Below, one piece after another: positions 42,686 to 51,840 of a stretch of 64,000 nucleotides of DNA; positions within the stretch are counted from its first letter, which is position 1; every line of letters starts with the position of its first letter. The DNA comes from an uncultured Clostridium sp. Lineage in GTDB: Bacteria; Bacillota; Clostridia; Clostridiales; Clostridiaceae. The position numbers were made by a program, and so were the translations under genes. Below the pieces are notes generated by a model. It had not been told where the DNA came from and ran no database searches. It saw only the letters and a program-made list of their open reading frames with translations. Where the stretch lies: positions 186,001-250,000 of the forward strand of contig NZ_CAKVJA010000001.1 in assembly GCF_934754925.1 (NCBI RefSeq). Reading direction: 5' to 3'.

Positions 42686-43729
42686 ATGGAAAAATATATT
42701 TCTAATATAAAAACACCTAAGATAAGTATTGCTCCAATGGTGGATAAGTCTAATAGACATTTTAGATATTTCTGTAGAATAATGAATAAAGAAGCACTAC
42801 TCTATACAGAAATGGTTACTGCACAAGCAATAATTAATGGGGATTTAGATAAAATTCTTTATTTTAGAGAGGATGAAGGTGCTGTTGCACTTCAAATAGC
42901 TGCTTCAAATCCTGAGGATGCCTACAAGGCAGTTAAACTTGCTGAAAATTATAATTATGACGAGATCAACTTAAACTGTGGCTGCCCTTCAGATAGAGTA
43001 TCAGGTAATTTAATGGGAGCAGCACTAATGTCTGATAAGAGTTTAGTATATGAAATACTTTTGGCAATGAAGGAAGCAACAGATAAACCCATTACTATAA
43101 AACATAGAATCGGAATTGATGGGACTGGAGTAATTGATAGTAAAAATAATAAGATTATTATGGATGGATATGAAGATCTATTGGACTTTTTAGATACAAT
43201 ATCTAAGGCAAAACCTGATAGATATACTGTTCATGCACGTTCAGCTATATTAAAAGGACTAAGTCCTAAGGATAATAGGGAAATCCCACCATTAGATTAT
43301 GATATGGTTTATAGATTGAAAAAAGATTTTAATTATTTAAATATAGAGATAAATGGTGGATTTAAGAGTTTAGAAAGTATTAATAATGCATTAGACAAAG
43401 TAGATGGAGTTATGATTGGAAGAGCTGCATATGAGGACTGTTATCTTTTAGCTAATTTGCATAAAATTAATGAAGAAAATAAAAATATAAAACCAATATC
43501 CCGTGGGGAAATTATAAAACTATATATTCCATATATTGCTGAAGAACTTGAAAAAGGTAGTAATGTACATACCTTATCTGCTCCACTTCAAAGTTTATTT
43601 CAAGGTCAAAAAGGAAGTAGAAAATTTAAACAATTGCTATCTTCATCTAATGTAAAAAGAGAAACTCTAATAGAAATCTTAAATAATATATTGGAAATTA
43701 TGCCACAGGACGTGTTATGGAACTTGTAA
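42686..43729 (+). CDS. tRNA-dihydrouridine synthase, DusA-like
   Basis: FMN enzyme of 347 aa reducing uridine in tRNA D-loops. The TIM barrel shows SIAPMVDKSNRHFRYFCR, LLYTEMVTAQAI, VALQIAASNPED, the catalytic Cys in INLNCGCPSDRV, TIKHRIGIDG and IEINGGFKS. The RHFRYF and NCGCPSDRV context matches DusA better than the DusB type usual in Firmicutes. After RIGIDG there is an extra stretch of about 15 residues (VIDSKNNKIIMDG). GAAAGGATAC precedes the ATG. Confidence 0.88.
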   Translation: MEKYISNIKTPKISIAPMVDKSNRHFRYFCRIMNKEALLYTEMVTAQAIINGDLDKILYFREDEGAVALQIAASNPEDAYKAVKLAENYNYDEINLNCGCPSDRVSGNLMGAALMSDKSLVYEILLAMKEATDKPITIKHRIGIDGTGVIDSKNNKIIMDGYEDLLDFLDTISKAKPDRYTVHARSAILKGLSPKDNREIPPLDYDMVYRLKKDFNYLNIEINGGFKSLESINNALDKVDGVMIGRAAYEDCYLLANLHKINEENKNIKPISRGEIIKLYIPYIAEELEKGSNVHTLSAPLQSLFQGQKGSRKFKQLLSSSNVKRETLIEILNNILEIMPQDVLWNL

Positions 43730-43736
43730 AGAATTA

Positions 43737-43781
43737 AAAAAGTACTTATAATTTACTACGGTAAATTATAAGTACTTTTTA
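43737..43781. terminator. Bidirectional terminator with 16-bp arms
   Basis: AGTACTTATAATTTAC (43741-43756) and its exact complement (43761-43776) flank TACG, with A and T runs outside. Confidence 0.85.
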
Positions 43782-43787
43782 TCAATT

Positions 43788-44582
43788 TTAGCTAAATACA
43801 AACTCTTTTATACCAATTGCAACACCATCATTATGAACCGTATCTGTAATTTTATTAGCATATTTTTTTACTTCATCATTGGCATTTCCCATAGCTATTC
43901 CACATCCTACAGTTGAAAGCATTTCTATATCATTTTTACCATCACCAAAAGCATAACTATTTTGAATATCAATATTAAGGTATTCTAAAACCTTTAGTAT
44001 TCCAGTTGCTTTTGTATTCTTCTTTGAATATAGTTCAAAAGATTTTAAAGCAATACTATTAACATAGTCATATTCTTCATTTCTTTGAACTATTTTTAAG
44101 CATGAATCAACTACTTCATCATTTGGACACATCATCTCAATTTTATAAGTTTTAATTTTATCTAAAGAAAATTCACTTTTAATTAATTCCTTAGAAACAC
44201 CAACTGTGTCATAAAACTCATAGAATTCCTTGAATTTTTTATCCATATAAGAATAGTATTCACCCTCTAATATATATTGAATATTAAGTTCATCTAATTC
44301 ATTTATTAGATTCTTTATAAATTTTCTATCCATCTGATCGCTATGTATTACCTCATTATTTATAATTACATGTGCTCCATTTGCTAAAATATAACCATCA
44401 AATCCAAAATCTAATATAGATTTACTTAAAAATGCATATGGTCTTCCAGTTGATATAAATACATAATGTCCTTCTTTTTGAAGAGAACGAATTGACTCCT
44501 TAACTACGGGAGTCATATCAGTTATACCACCAAAGTAGTCTAATAATGTTCCATCAATATCAAAAAATATAGCTTTTTTCAT
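43788..44582 (-). CDS. HAD-IIB (Cof-type) phosphatase
   Basis: Hydrolase of 264 aa with HAD motif I DIDGTLLDYFGG, motif II STGRP, a Cof-type cap, and motifs III/IV SFELYSKKNTKATG and YAFGDGKNDIEMLS. The family dephosphorylates small metabolites such as sugar phosphates or flavin precursors; the substrate is unknown. The start MKKAIFFDIDG at 44580-44582 follows GGAGGGG; the 48-codon extension reads across the shared promoter region. Divergent from a DeoR regulator. Confidence 0.9.
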   Translation of the reverse strand: MKKAIFFDIDGTLLDYFGGITDMTPVVKESIRSLQKEGHYVFISTGRPYAFLSKSILDFGFDGYILANGAHVIINNEVIHSDQMDRKFIKNLINELDELNIQYILEGEYYSYMDKKFKEFYEFYDTVGVSKELIKSEFSLDKIKTYKIEMMCPNDEVVDSCLKIVQRNEEYDYVNSIALKSFELYSKKNTKATGILKVLEYLNIDIQNSYAFGDGKNDIEMLSTVGCGIAMGNANDEVKKYANKITDTVHNDGVAIGIKEFVFS

Positions 44583-44610
44583 TAAATCCCCTCCACTCCT
44601 ATTTATTCCT

Positions 44611-44639
44611 ATTTTATCCCACTCATTCCTTATTGTCAA
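44611..44639 (-). promoter_or_regulatory. Promoter of the HAD gene
   Basis: On the minus strand, TTGACA (44634-44639), a 17-bp spacer and TAAAAT (44611-44616). Its -35 directly abuts the -35 of the DeoR promoter. Confidence 0.7.
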
Positions 44640-44668
44640 TTGACTTAATAAGAATAGTATACTAAAAT
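44640..44668 (+). promoter_or_regulatory. Promoter of the DeoR gene
   Basis: TTGACT (44640-44645), a 17-bp spacer and TAAAAT (44663-44668). The two back-to-back -35 boxes form the palindrome GTCAATTGAC. Inverted TTTTATCCCA and TAAAATGGGA copies near each -10 may bind the regulator. Confidence 0.7.
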
Positions 44669-44705
44669 GGGAATAAATAAGAAGTAAAATTAAAGGAGAT
44701 TTAAA

Positions 44706-45470
44706 ATGTTTACTGAAGAGCGTCATAAGTATATATTAGATCTATTAGATAGAAACGGAAAAATATTTGTAAAAGACTTAAGTAAGGAATTTAAGGTAAG
44801 TGAAAGTATGATTAGAAAGGATTTAAAGGTATTAGAGAAAAAAAACTTACTTCGTAGAACCTATGGTGGTGCTATTAATATAGATAATACTGCTATTAAT
44901 ATAAAAAGTTTTAATAATCGTATTAGTGAAAATATAGATCTAAAAAATATAATTGTTCAAAAAGCTTTTAATGAATTAGATGATAATGACACTATTTTTT
45001 TGGACTCTTCTACTACTTCTTTTATGATTGCAAAATTAATTGTAGAAAATAATAAACAACTAACCATAATTACTAATATGTTTGAAATAGCTTCATTGAT
45101 TACGCCTAACATTATTACAAAATTTATTTTTATTGGTGGAGATTATAATTCATATGTTGGTGGTAGTATTGGGTCTCACGCTATTGAACAAATAAATAAT
45201 TATAGATGTAATAAAGCATTTTTAGGGTGCACAGGAATTGATCTTCGAGATGGAACAATAAGCACCTCACTTTCAGAAGATGCTGCTACTAAGAAAGCAA
45301 TTACTAATATTTCAGATAAATTATTTTTAGTTACTTTAAATGAAAAGTTTAAGAAAAATGGTTCATTTAAATTTTCTAATTTATTTGATTTTTATGGAAT
45401 AATTACTGAGCAGTTACCTGATGAATCAATAACTTTAAATCTTAAAGAATATTATATAAACATAATTTAA
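44706..45470 (+). CDS. DeoR family transcriptional regulator
   Basis: Protein of 254 aa. The N-terminal DeoR helix-turn-helix reads ERHKYILDLLDRNGKIFVKD, then VSESMIRKDLKVLEKKNLLRR and TYGGA. The C-terminal DeoRC sensor domain has IFLDSSTTSFMIAKL, LTIITNMFEI and the KAFLGCTGID segment, and normally binds a phosphorylated sugar. AAAGGAG precedes the ATG. It likely controls itself and the divergent HAD phosphatase. Confidence 0.9.
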   Translation: MFTEERHKYILDLLDRNGKIFVKDLSKEFKVSESMIRKDLKVLEKKNLLRRTYGGAINIDNTAINIKSFNNRISENIDLKNIIVQKAFNELDDNDTIFLDSSTTSFMIAKLIVENNKQLTIITNMFEIASLITPNIITKFIFIGGDYNSYVGGSIGSHAIEQINNYRCNKAFLGCTGIDLRDGTISTSLSEDAATKKAITNISDKLFLVTLNEKFKKNGSFKFSNLFDFYGIITEQLPDESITLNLKEYYINII

Positions 45471-45500
45471 AATATTAAAATGAATTTATTATTTGAGATA

Positions 45501-45537
45501 AATTAAAATCGCACTAGATTTTAGTACGATTTTAATT
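45501..45537. terminator. Bidirectional terminator between convergent genes
   Basis: AATTAAAATCG (45501-45511) pairs with CGATTTTAATT (45527-45537), with an inner ACTA/TAGT pair and one C-A mismatch. Confidence 0.7.
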
Positions 45538-45569
45538 TAATCTTAATTTTTAGATTATAGTTATATAAC

Positions 45570-46241
45570 TTATAGAAAATTATAAATTAATGCATAAAAA
45601 TAAGTTTTATTAATAGCTGATTTTTTTTCATAGCTACTAATTACTTCATTCCGTTCAGTTTTTAAATATAAAAAATAAACTTTTTGAAAATCCCTAAAGA
45701 TCAATTTTCTTTTCTTTGTAAGCTTGCAAGATGGAGAATTTCTTTGAGCACAATCTATAAAAATAGAATTTCCTTTTTTTTGTGCACTAAACCATCGACA
45801 TTCCGTACGTATATTAGGAAGTGTTTCAATTTCTAATATATTATTATTATTAAATCCATCAAGAATTTTATCCCATGCCAAGTAAGGCAATAATTTATTC
45901 AATCCTTTTTCAAATACATGATAGTATATAGCACTTGCAATTAATCCAGTACAAAACTGCTCTTCTTTAATATAATATGTTAGAATAGCTTTTGTTAATG
46001 TAACATCTGATATATCTATTAATTCATATAATTTATTGTAATTTTTATAATAACCATTAATAGTTTGTTTATAATTATAATCTATTAAATTTATTTCATG
46101 ACAAAAATTCACAAACTCTAATATAGTTGAACTATATTTAATTTTATTACAGTTAAATCCATTATTTTTATATTCATAAAAAATATTATTTTTATTATTA
46201 AAGTAGTCAATAAAAAATTTAATCCTTTCTATAGTATTCAT
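45570..46241 (-). CDS. Hypothetical protein, DUF6508-like
   Basis: Protein of 223 aa without a secure family. The middle (LTKAILTYYIKEEQFCTGLI) resembles DUF6508 proteins, which share an L-T-x-I-x-R/K-x-E-x-F-C-x-G pattern; this is from memory and tentative. The C-terminal part has Cys and Lys richness (FIDCAQRNSPSCKLTKKRK). No signal or membrane segment. AAGAGGATAAATTT precedes the ATG. Its role is unknown. Confidence 0.55.
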   Translation of the reverse strand: MNTIERIKFFIDYFNNKNNIFYEYKNNGFNCNKIKYSSTILEFVNFCHEINLIDYNYKQTINGYYKNYNKLYELIDISDVTLTKAILTYYIKEEQFCTGLIASAIYYHVFEKGLNKLLPYLAWDKILDGFNNNNILEIETLPNIRTECRWFSAQKKGNSIFIDCAQRNSPSCKLTKKRKLIFRDFQKVYFLYLKTERNEVISSYEKKSAINKTYFYALIYNFL

Positions 46242-46326
46242 AAATTTATCCTCTTAATACTTAAAGGTATATAATTTAATATATTAAGTACTTTAATTCT
46301 TTATTCCTTGTAATATAAATAACAGT

Positions 46327-47343
46327 CTATTTTCTAATCATATCTCTAGAAATTTCACTAATTGAGTATGCACCACACATAGCCATAGTATCTTCAAGTT
46401 CAGATGCTAATTTATTAATATACAGTTTTATACCTTCTTCTTCACCACCATAAAGCGCAGTAACAAAAGTTCTGCAAATAAGAACTCCATCTGCACCTAA
46501 GGCTAAGGCCTTAAATACATCTACTCCAGAACGTATTCCACCATCAACAAAAATTTTCATTGAGCCTCCAACCGCATTAACAATCTCAGAAAGAACTTCT
46601 GCTGTAGCTGGGCATTGATCTAGTACTCTTCCACCATGATTAGAAACTACTATTGCATGTGCTCCAGCTTCTTTAGCTTTTAAAGCACCTTTTACTGTCA
46701 TAATACCTTTAACTATAAATGGAAGATTTGAAATTTTAATAATCTCCTTAAGTTCTTCTACTGATTTTGAACCAGCTGGTGGATTCATATTCTTTAAAAA
46801 TGGAAGACCTGCAGCATCAATATCCATTGCAACTGCAATTGCGCCACTATCTTTAACTAATTTTATCTTTTCTTTAATAGTATCAATATTCCAAGGTTTA
46901 ATAGTTGGAACCCCTAATCCATTAACAGCTTTTATTGCAGTAGTAGCAGATTTCATAACTTCGGGATTTGTTCCATCACCTGTAAAAGCAAGAATACCAT
47001 ATTTAGCACATGATGATACTAATATATTATTATATGACATATCATCATATTTATCACCATAATGCAAATTAACAGCCCCTATTGGACCTGCAAAGAATGG
47101 ATATTTAAATTTTTCACCAAATAAATCTATGCTTGTATCTATAGGTTTATTTTCAGTTAATGTATCCATATTAATACGTATTTCTTTCCATTTATCATAA
47201 TTGCGAATTGCTGTATCACCAACTCCTTTAGCTCCTGGACCAGGAATTTGATTTCTGCAAGCCTTTCCATTACATTCTACACATACCTTGCAATAGTTTC
47301 CAATATAACTTTTAGCATTTTCTAAGACATTATTATAATTCAT
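46327..47343 (-). CDS. FMN-dependent alpha-hydroxy-acid oxidoreductase family protein
   Basis: TIM-barrel flavoprotein of 338 aa related to lactate oxidase and glycolate oxidase. The FMN and active-site segments are AMDIDAAGLPF, LPFIVKGIMTVKGALKAKEA with the catalytic Lys, IVVSNHGGRVLDQCPAT with the catalytic His and Arg, and IFVDGGIRSGVDVFKALALG. An N-terminal four-Cys lead (CKVCVECNGKACRNQ) is absent from classical oxidases. AAAGGAGG precedes the ATG. In an anaerobe it probably does not use oxygen; substrate unknown. Confidence 0.83.
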   Translation of the reverse strand: MNYNNVLENAKSYIGNYCKVCVECNGKACRNQIPGPGAKGVGDTAIRNYDKWKEIRINMDTLTENKPIDTSIDLFGEKFKYPFFAGPIGAVNLHYGDKYDDMSYNNILVSSCAKYGILAFTGDGTNPEVMKSATTAIKAVNGLGVPTIKPWNIDTIKEKIKLVKDSGAIAVAMDIDAAGLPFLKNMNPPAGSKSVEELKEIIKISNLPFIVKGIMTVKGALKAKEAGAHAIVVSNHGGRVLDQCPATAEVLSEIVNAVGGSMKIFVDGGIRSGVDVFKALALGADGVLICRTFVTALYGGEEEGIKLYINKLASELEDTMAMCGAYSISEISRDMIRK

Positions 47344-47394
47344 TATTTAATATTACCTCCTTTATTTCTAAATAAATATATTTTAAAATGATAA

Positions 47395-47431
47395 AAAGAC
47401 AAAACTATATTTAAAAATACAGCTTGTCTTT
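47395..47431 (-). terminator. Terminator after the aldo/keto reductase gene
   Basis: AAAGACAA (47395-47402) pairs with TTGTCTTT (47424-47431) around a long AT loop. A T tract follows on the minus strand. Confidence 0.6.
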
Positions 47432-47536
47432 ATTATATAATATTTTAATTTAATAATCTTATAAATTATATATAAAAAGAAATATCTAATGATAATTTCT
47501 TTATCTATTTTATAAATTTAATTTTATACAAAAAGC

Positions 47537-48373
47537 CTAACAAAACTTAAGATATGTTGTATTTTCAGGTACTCCACTTACTGATATATTATCACCTTCA
47601 TTTAAAGAATTAATAATATTAATATCATCACTAGAAATTTCAAAATCAAAAACACTTAAGTTTTCTTTTACTCTTCCTTCATTTGATGATTTTGGTATAG
47701 GAATTACCCCTCTTTGTATATGCCATCTTAATATTATTTGAGCTATTGTTTTTTTATATTTTTCAGATAAATCTAGCATTAATTCATTAGAGAATAATTT
47801 ACCTCTCATTATAGGACTCCATGCAACAAGTTGAATATTATTCGCTTCACAGTATCTTAACATATCACTTTTTGAACTTTGAGGATGTATTTCAACTTGA
47901 TTTACCATAGGCATTATTTCAGCTGTTTTCTTTAATTCTTCTATATGTCCAATTTTAAAATTACAAACTCCAATAGATTTTACTTTACCTGCTTTATAAA
48001 GATATTCAAATGCCTTCCAAGTTTCTGCATTTAGTTTATTTGGCCAATGTATAAGATATAAATCTATATAATCTACTTGTAATCTTTTTAAAGATTCATT
48101 AAATGCTTTAATAGTTCTATCATAACCATGATCATCATTCCAAAGCTTTGTGACAAGAAAAATCTCTTCTCTATTTACTCCACTTTCTTTTATTCCATTT
48201 CCGATACCAACTTCATTTCCATAAAAAGAAGCAGTATCAATTTGTTTATATCCAACCTCTAAAGCATATTTTATAATTTTAGCAGTTTCTTCGTCACTTC
48301 CAGATTTATATGTTCCAAATCCAATAGCAGGCATTTTAACTCCATTACTTAATATTTTAAAATTTTCATTCAT
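47537..48373 (-). CDS. Aldo/keto reductase
   Basis: NADPH-dependent oxidoreductase of 278 aa, AKR5-like. The catalytic tetrad is present: the Asp in QIDTASFYGNE with its Tyr, the Lys in FLVTKLWNDDHGYD and the His in LYLIHWPNK. The cofactor site appears as IPIPKSSNEGRVKEN near the C-terminus. Broad-range reduction of aldehydes or ketones is expected. It precedes the flavin oxidoreductase gene but a terminator lies between. Confidence 0.92.
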   Translation of the reverse strand: MNENFKILSNGVKMPAIGFGTYKSGSDEETAKIIKYALEVGYKQIDTASFYGNEVGIGNGIKESGVNREEIFLVTKLWNDDHGYDRTIKAFNESLKRLQVDYIDLYLIHWPNKLNAETWKAFEYLYKAGKVKSIGVCNFKIGHIEELKKTAEIMPMVNQVEIHPQSSKSDMLRYCEANNIQLVAWSPIMRGKLFSNELMLDLSEKYKKTIAQIILRWHIQRGVIPIPKSSNEGRVKENLSVFDFEISSDDINIINSLNEGDNISVSGVPENTTYLKFC

Positions 48374-48405
48374 CTTTTAAAACCACCCTTTACTTTCTAT
48401 TAACT

Positions 48406-50049
48406 TTATGCTATTACCATATTTTCCATACTTCTCAAATCATTACCTGTAACAACTAATATGTCCTCCGGCATTATAATTGTATTTCCATTTGGAATTA
48501 TTACTTTATCTTTACGTTTTATCATAACTATAAGAATATCATCAGCTATATTAGAGTTTTTTATAGATTTGTTAACAATATTACTTTTATCATTAACATA
48601 AATCTCCATTAGATTTGTACTTTTTCCTTCTTTATAATCATTGAAATTTATTAGACTATTTCCTGATAAAACTAAAGTGTCTCCAGGAAGAATAATTGTA
48701 GATCCATTTGGTACAAATACATCTCCTTTACGCCTTATCATAACAACAAGTATGTCTTCTGGAATATTTGCATCCATAATACTTTTATTAGCAATAGGAT
48801 TATTATTACTAATTGTGAATTCCACTAATTTAGTGCTTTTATCTTCTTTATAATCATTAAAGGTTTTTAAAACAGATTCCTCATCATCAATTAAATCAAG
48901 TTTTCTTGCTACATCAGGTATAAGAGTACCTTGCACTGCTACTGAGAATAAAGCCATGAAGAATATTATATGGAAAATATCATAATTTATAGGAATACCA
49001 TAAGTTATAGCAAATATTGCAAAGACTATTGATGCAGCTCCTCTAATTCCCACCCATGAAATAAAAAGTTGTTGCTTAATTGGAACCTTAAACCAATTTA
49101 ATATGCTAAATGTTGCAATTGGTCTTGCTATGAAAATCATAAATATTGAAATTGATACACCTTTAATCATAACAGATGGTATTTTTGATGGAAATGCTAA
49201 TAGTCCTAATAAGAAGAATAGTAAAATTTGCATTAACCATGATACACCATCAAAGAATTGAAAAATACTTTTTTTATGAGGTATCTTACTATTTCCTATT
49301 ATTATTCCTGTTATATAAACACTTAAATATCCATTACCGCCCAAATATTCGCTTAATGAATAAGCTAATACAGCTATTGCAGTAATGAATATAGGATAAA
49401 AGCCTTCTATTTCAAACTTCACATTTCTTAATAAATAGATAGATAGCTTTGATAATACAATTGATACAACTATTCCTAAAATAATTTGACTTAATAACAT
49501 GGGAATAATATCTCCATAGCCTCCATTAGACATTAATCCTAATATTATTATTGTAAGCATATATGCAAAAGGATCATTACTACCACTTTCAATCTCTAAT
49601 ATAGAAGCTATTGATCCCTTAAGATTTAATTTTTGTGAACGTAATATAGCAAATACAGCAGCTGCATCTGTAGATGCAATTATTGATCCTATAAGCAATC
49701 CTTCTAATATGGTTGTTTTAAAAATAAATAAACAAAATAGTCCTGTTAATCCTGCAGTTATAACAACTCCTAAGGATGACATAAGTATAGATTGAACAGC
49801 TACAGGCTTGGCCATATTCCAGTTAGTACCGAATCCACCATAAAACATTATGAAAATTAATGCTATAGAGCATATAGAACTTGCTAGCTGATAATTATCA
49901 AAATATATACCAACAATTCCATCAGAACCAAATAGCATTCCAAGCACTATAAAAATAAGAAGAATTGGCACACCAAATCTATATAATATTTTTGTTGAAG
50001 TTATACATATTAATAGTACTAATGCACAAAGGATCATTAAATTTACCAT
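48406..50049 (-). CDS. CPA1 K+/H+ (or Na+/H+) antiporter, CvrA/NhaP2-like, with two RCK_C domains
   Basis: Membrane protein of 547 aa. Residues 1-380 form about twelve helices with antiporter motifs (ASTDAAAVFAILRS and ESGSNDPFAYMLTII holding the conserved acidic ND pair). The cytosolic tail has two tandem TrkA-C/RCK_C domains that are clearly duplicates of each other: each has FNDYKE(D/G)KST, a DILxVMI(R/K)RK strand, (V/I)PNG and a closing D(T/I)LV. The RCK_N nucleotide-binding domain is absent. TAGGTAATTT precedes the ATG. Confidence 0.9.
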   Translation of the reverse strand: MVNLMILCALVLLICITSTKILYRFGVPILLIFIVLGMLFGSDGIVGIYFDNYQLASSICSIALIFIMFYGGFGTNWNMAKPVAVQSILMSSLGVVITAGLTGLFCLFIFKTTILEGLLIGSIIASTDAAAVFAILRSQKLNLKGSIASILEIESGSNDPFAYMLTIIILGLMSNGGYGDIIPMLLSQIILGIVVSIVLSKLSIYLLRNVKFEIEGFYPIFITAIAVLAYSLSEYLGGNGYLSVYITGIIIGNSKIPHKKSIFQFFDGVSWLMQILLFFLLGLLAFPSKIPSVMIKGVSISIFMIFIARPIATFSILNWFKVPIKQQLFISWVGIRGAASIVFAIFAITYGIPINYDIFHIIFFMALFSVAVQGTLIPDVARKLDLIDDEESVLKTFNDYKEDKSTKLVEFTISNNNPIANKSIMDANIPEDILVVMIRRKGDVFVPNGSTIILPGDTLVLSGNSLINFNDYKEGKSTNLMEIYVNDKSNIVNKSIKNSNIADDILIVMIKRKDKVIIPNGNTIIMPEDILVVTGNDLRSMENMVIA

Positions 50050-50150
50050 AAATTACCTACTTGATAAAACTTGTATAATATCGCAATTTTCCTATATATT
50101 ACTATAATTTAGAAATAACTTCAATAATCAAGGAGGTAATTTACAATTTA

Positions 50151-50196
50151 TTTAAAACTAATATATGAAATCCATAATATGTATATTAGTTTTAAA
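50151..50196 (-). terminator. Terminator after selO
   Basis: TTTAAAACTAATATA (50151-50165) and TATATTAGTTTTAAA (50182-50196) are exact complements. It separates selO from the antiporter gene. Confidence 0.7.
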
Positions 50197-50223
50197 TAAA
50201 TTTTTATAGTTGTTTACTTTAAA

Positions 50224-51699
50224 TTAAGTACCACAATAAGTTTTATATGCACAACTAGTAGGCTTTGGTGTTTTTGAATATTCTTCATTAATATTTGAGT
50301 AATCATAGGGATTTTTAATTACATTTAAAAGCTTTTCTATAAGAGTATAATTATTGTTGGTAACTGCTTCATCTAAAGCCTCTTCAACTCTATAATTACG
50401 TGGAATAACGGTTGGATTACTTACTTCCATTAAATGTTTAACTTCATAAACAGATTTTTCTTGTCTTATTAGTCTATCTTGCCAAGCCTTATACCATTTT
50501 TTGAAATCATTACTTTGGAACATTTCATTATCTGTTAAACTTCCTAAAGTTAAATTACAAAAAGTATTTGTATAATCGGCTTTATAATTTTTCATAATAT
50601 CTAAAAGAGAAGAAATAAGTTTTTTATCTTCTTCTTCATAATTAAATATTCCAAGTTTAGCTCTCATTCCATCTTCCCAATATTTATTGTATAAACTTCC
50701 ATAATTAGATAATAATTTCTCAGCAATTTCAATTGCCTTATTAGCATCTTTATCTAACAAAGGTAATAATGCTTCTGCAAATCTTGTTAAATTCCAACCC
50801 CCAATTTTAGGTTGATTACCATAAGCATATCTTCCATTAACATCAATAGAACTAAATACAGTATTAGGATCATAAACATCCATAAATGCGCAAGGACCAT
50901 AATCAATGGTTTCCCCACTTACTAACATATTATCTGTATTCATCACACCATGAATAAATCCAACTAATTGCCATTTTGAAATAAGAAATGCTTGATTTTT
51001 TATTACTTCATTAAGTAAGTATAAATAAGGATTTTCTACATGTTTAGCACTATCAAAATGCCTTTCTATTGTATAATCAGCTAATGATTTAAGAACATCA
51101 ATATCACAAAAATTTCTTGCAAACTGGAATGTACCAACACGTATATGACTTTTAGCTATACGATCTAATACGGCTCCTTCTAAAAAACTTTCTCTAACTA
51201 TTTCTTCGCCAGTTGTAATTACAGATAAGCTTCTAGTTGTTGGAATTCCTAATGCATACATTCCTTCACTGATAATATATTCTCTAAGCATTGGTCCTAA
51301 GGCTGCTTTTCCATCTCCACCTCTAGAGTAAGGAGTTCTTCCTGCGCCCTTAATTTGAATATCAAATCTTTTATTATCCTTTGATATTAATTCTCCTAAA
51401 AGAATAGCACGTCCGTCTCCTAGCATTGTAAAATGTCCAAATTGGTGGCCTGCATAAGCTTGGGCAATAGGCCTTGTATCCTCTAAAACTTTATTTCCAC
51501 ATAAAAATTGTATACCTTCATTACTTTGTAAGAAATCCTCATTTAATCCTAGCTCTTTAGCTAATGTTTTATTAAAAACTACTAGCTTAGGATTAGGTAC
51601 TTTAGTTGGAGTTTGAAATGAAAATAAATTCTTAGGAAGAGTTATATATGTATTTTCTAATTTTAAATATTCATCCTTTAATATATATGTATCCGTCAT
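50224..51699 (-). CDS. selO: SelO (YdiU) protein adenylyltransferase
   Basis: Pseudokinase-fold enzyme of 491 aa that transfers AMP to protein Ser/Thr/Tyr and is linked to redox homeostasis. Family motifs are [55 protein letters not shown] (metal-binding Asn) and [16 protein letters not shown] with the catalytic Asp. The C-terminus is TYCGT, with Cys third from the end where many homologues carry selenocysteine. AGAAGGAG precedes the ATG. Confidence 0.94.
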   Translation of the reverse strand: MTDTYILKDEYLKLENTYITLPKNLFSFQTPTKVPNPKLVVFNKTLAKELGLNEDFLQSNEGIQFLCGNKVLEDTRPIAQAYAGHQFGHFTMLGDGRAILLGELISKDNKRFDIQIKGAGRTPYSRGGDGKAALGPMLREYIISEGMYALGIPTTRSLSVITTGEEIVRESFLEGAVLDRIAKSHIRVGTFQFARNFCDIDVLKSLADYTIERHFDSAKHVENPYLYLLNEVIKNQAFLISKWQLVGFIHGVMNTDNMLVSGETIDYGPCAFMDVYDPNTVFSSIDVNGRYAYGNQPKIGGWNLTRFAEALLPLLDKDANKAIEIAEKLLSNYGSLYNKYWEDGMRAKLGIFNYEEEDKKLISSLLDIMKNYKADYTNTFCNLTLGSLTDNEMFQSNDFKKWYKAWQDRLIRQEKSVYEVKHLMEVSNPTVIPRNYRVEEALDEAVTNNNYTLIEKLLNVIKNPYDYSNINEEYSKTPKPTSCAYKTYCGT

Positions 51700-51786
51700 A
51701 ATAGCTCCTTCTAAATTTTAATAATTTATTATGTTTCTACTTATATATTTTCTAGTATGGTTATAATTTATACATAACATAAAATT

Positions 51787-51829
51787 AAAGCTAATATTAA
51801 ATTTTATTATCGGATTTAATATTAGCTTT
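51787..51829 (-). terminator. Terminator after the gluzincin-like gene
   Basis: AAAGCTAATATTAAAT (51787-51802) and ATTTAATATTAGCTTT (51814-51829) are exact complements. Confidence 0.8.
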
Positions 51830-51840
51830 ATATTTTTAGT

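Noticed and set aside
50131..50210. AGGAGGT on the plus strand followed by a 14-codon frame starting MKSIICILV
   Set aside because: The ATG is about 30 bases from the ribosome site and lies inside the selO terminator arms. More likely chance.
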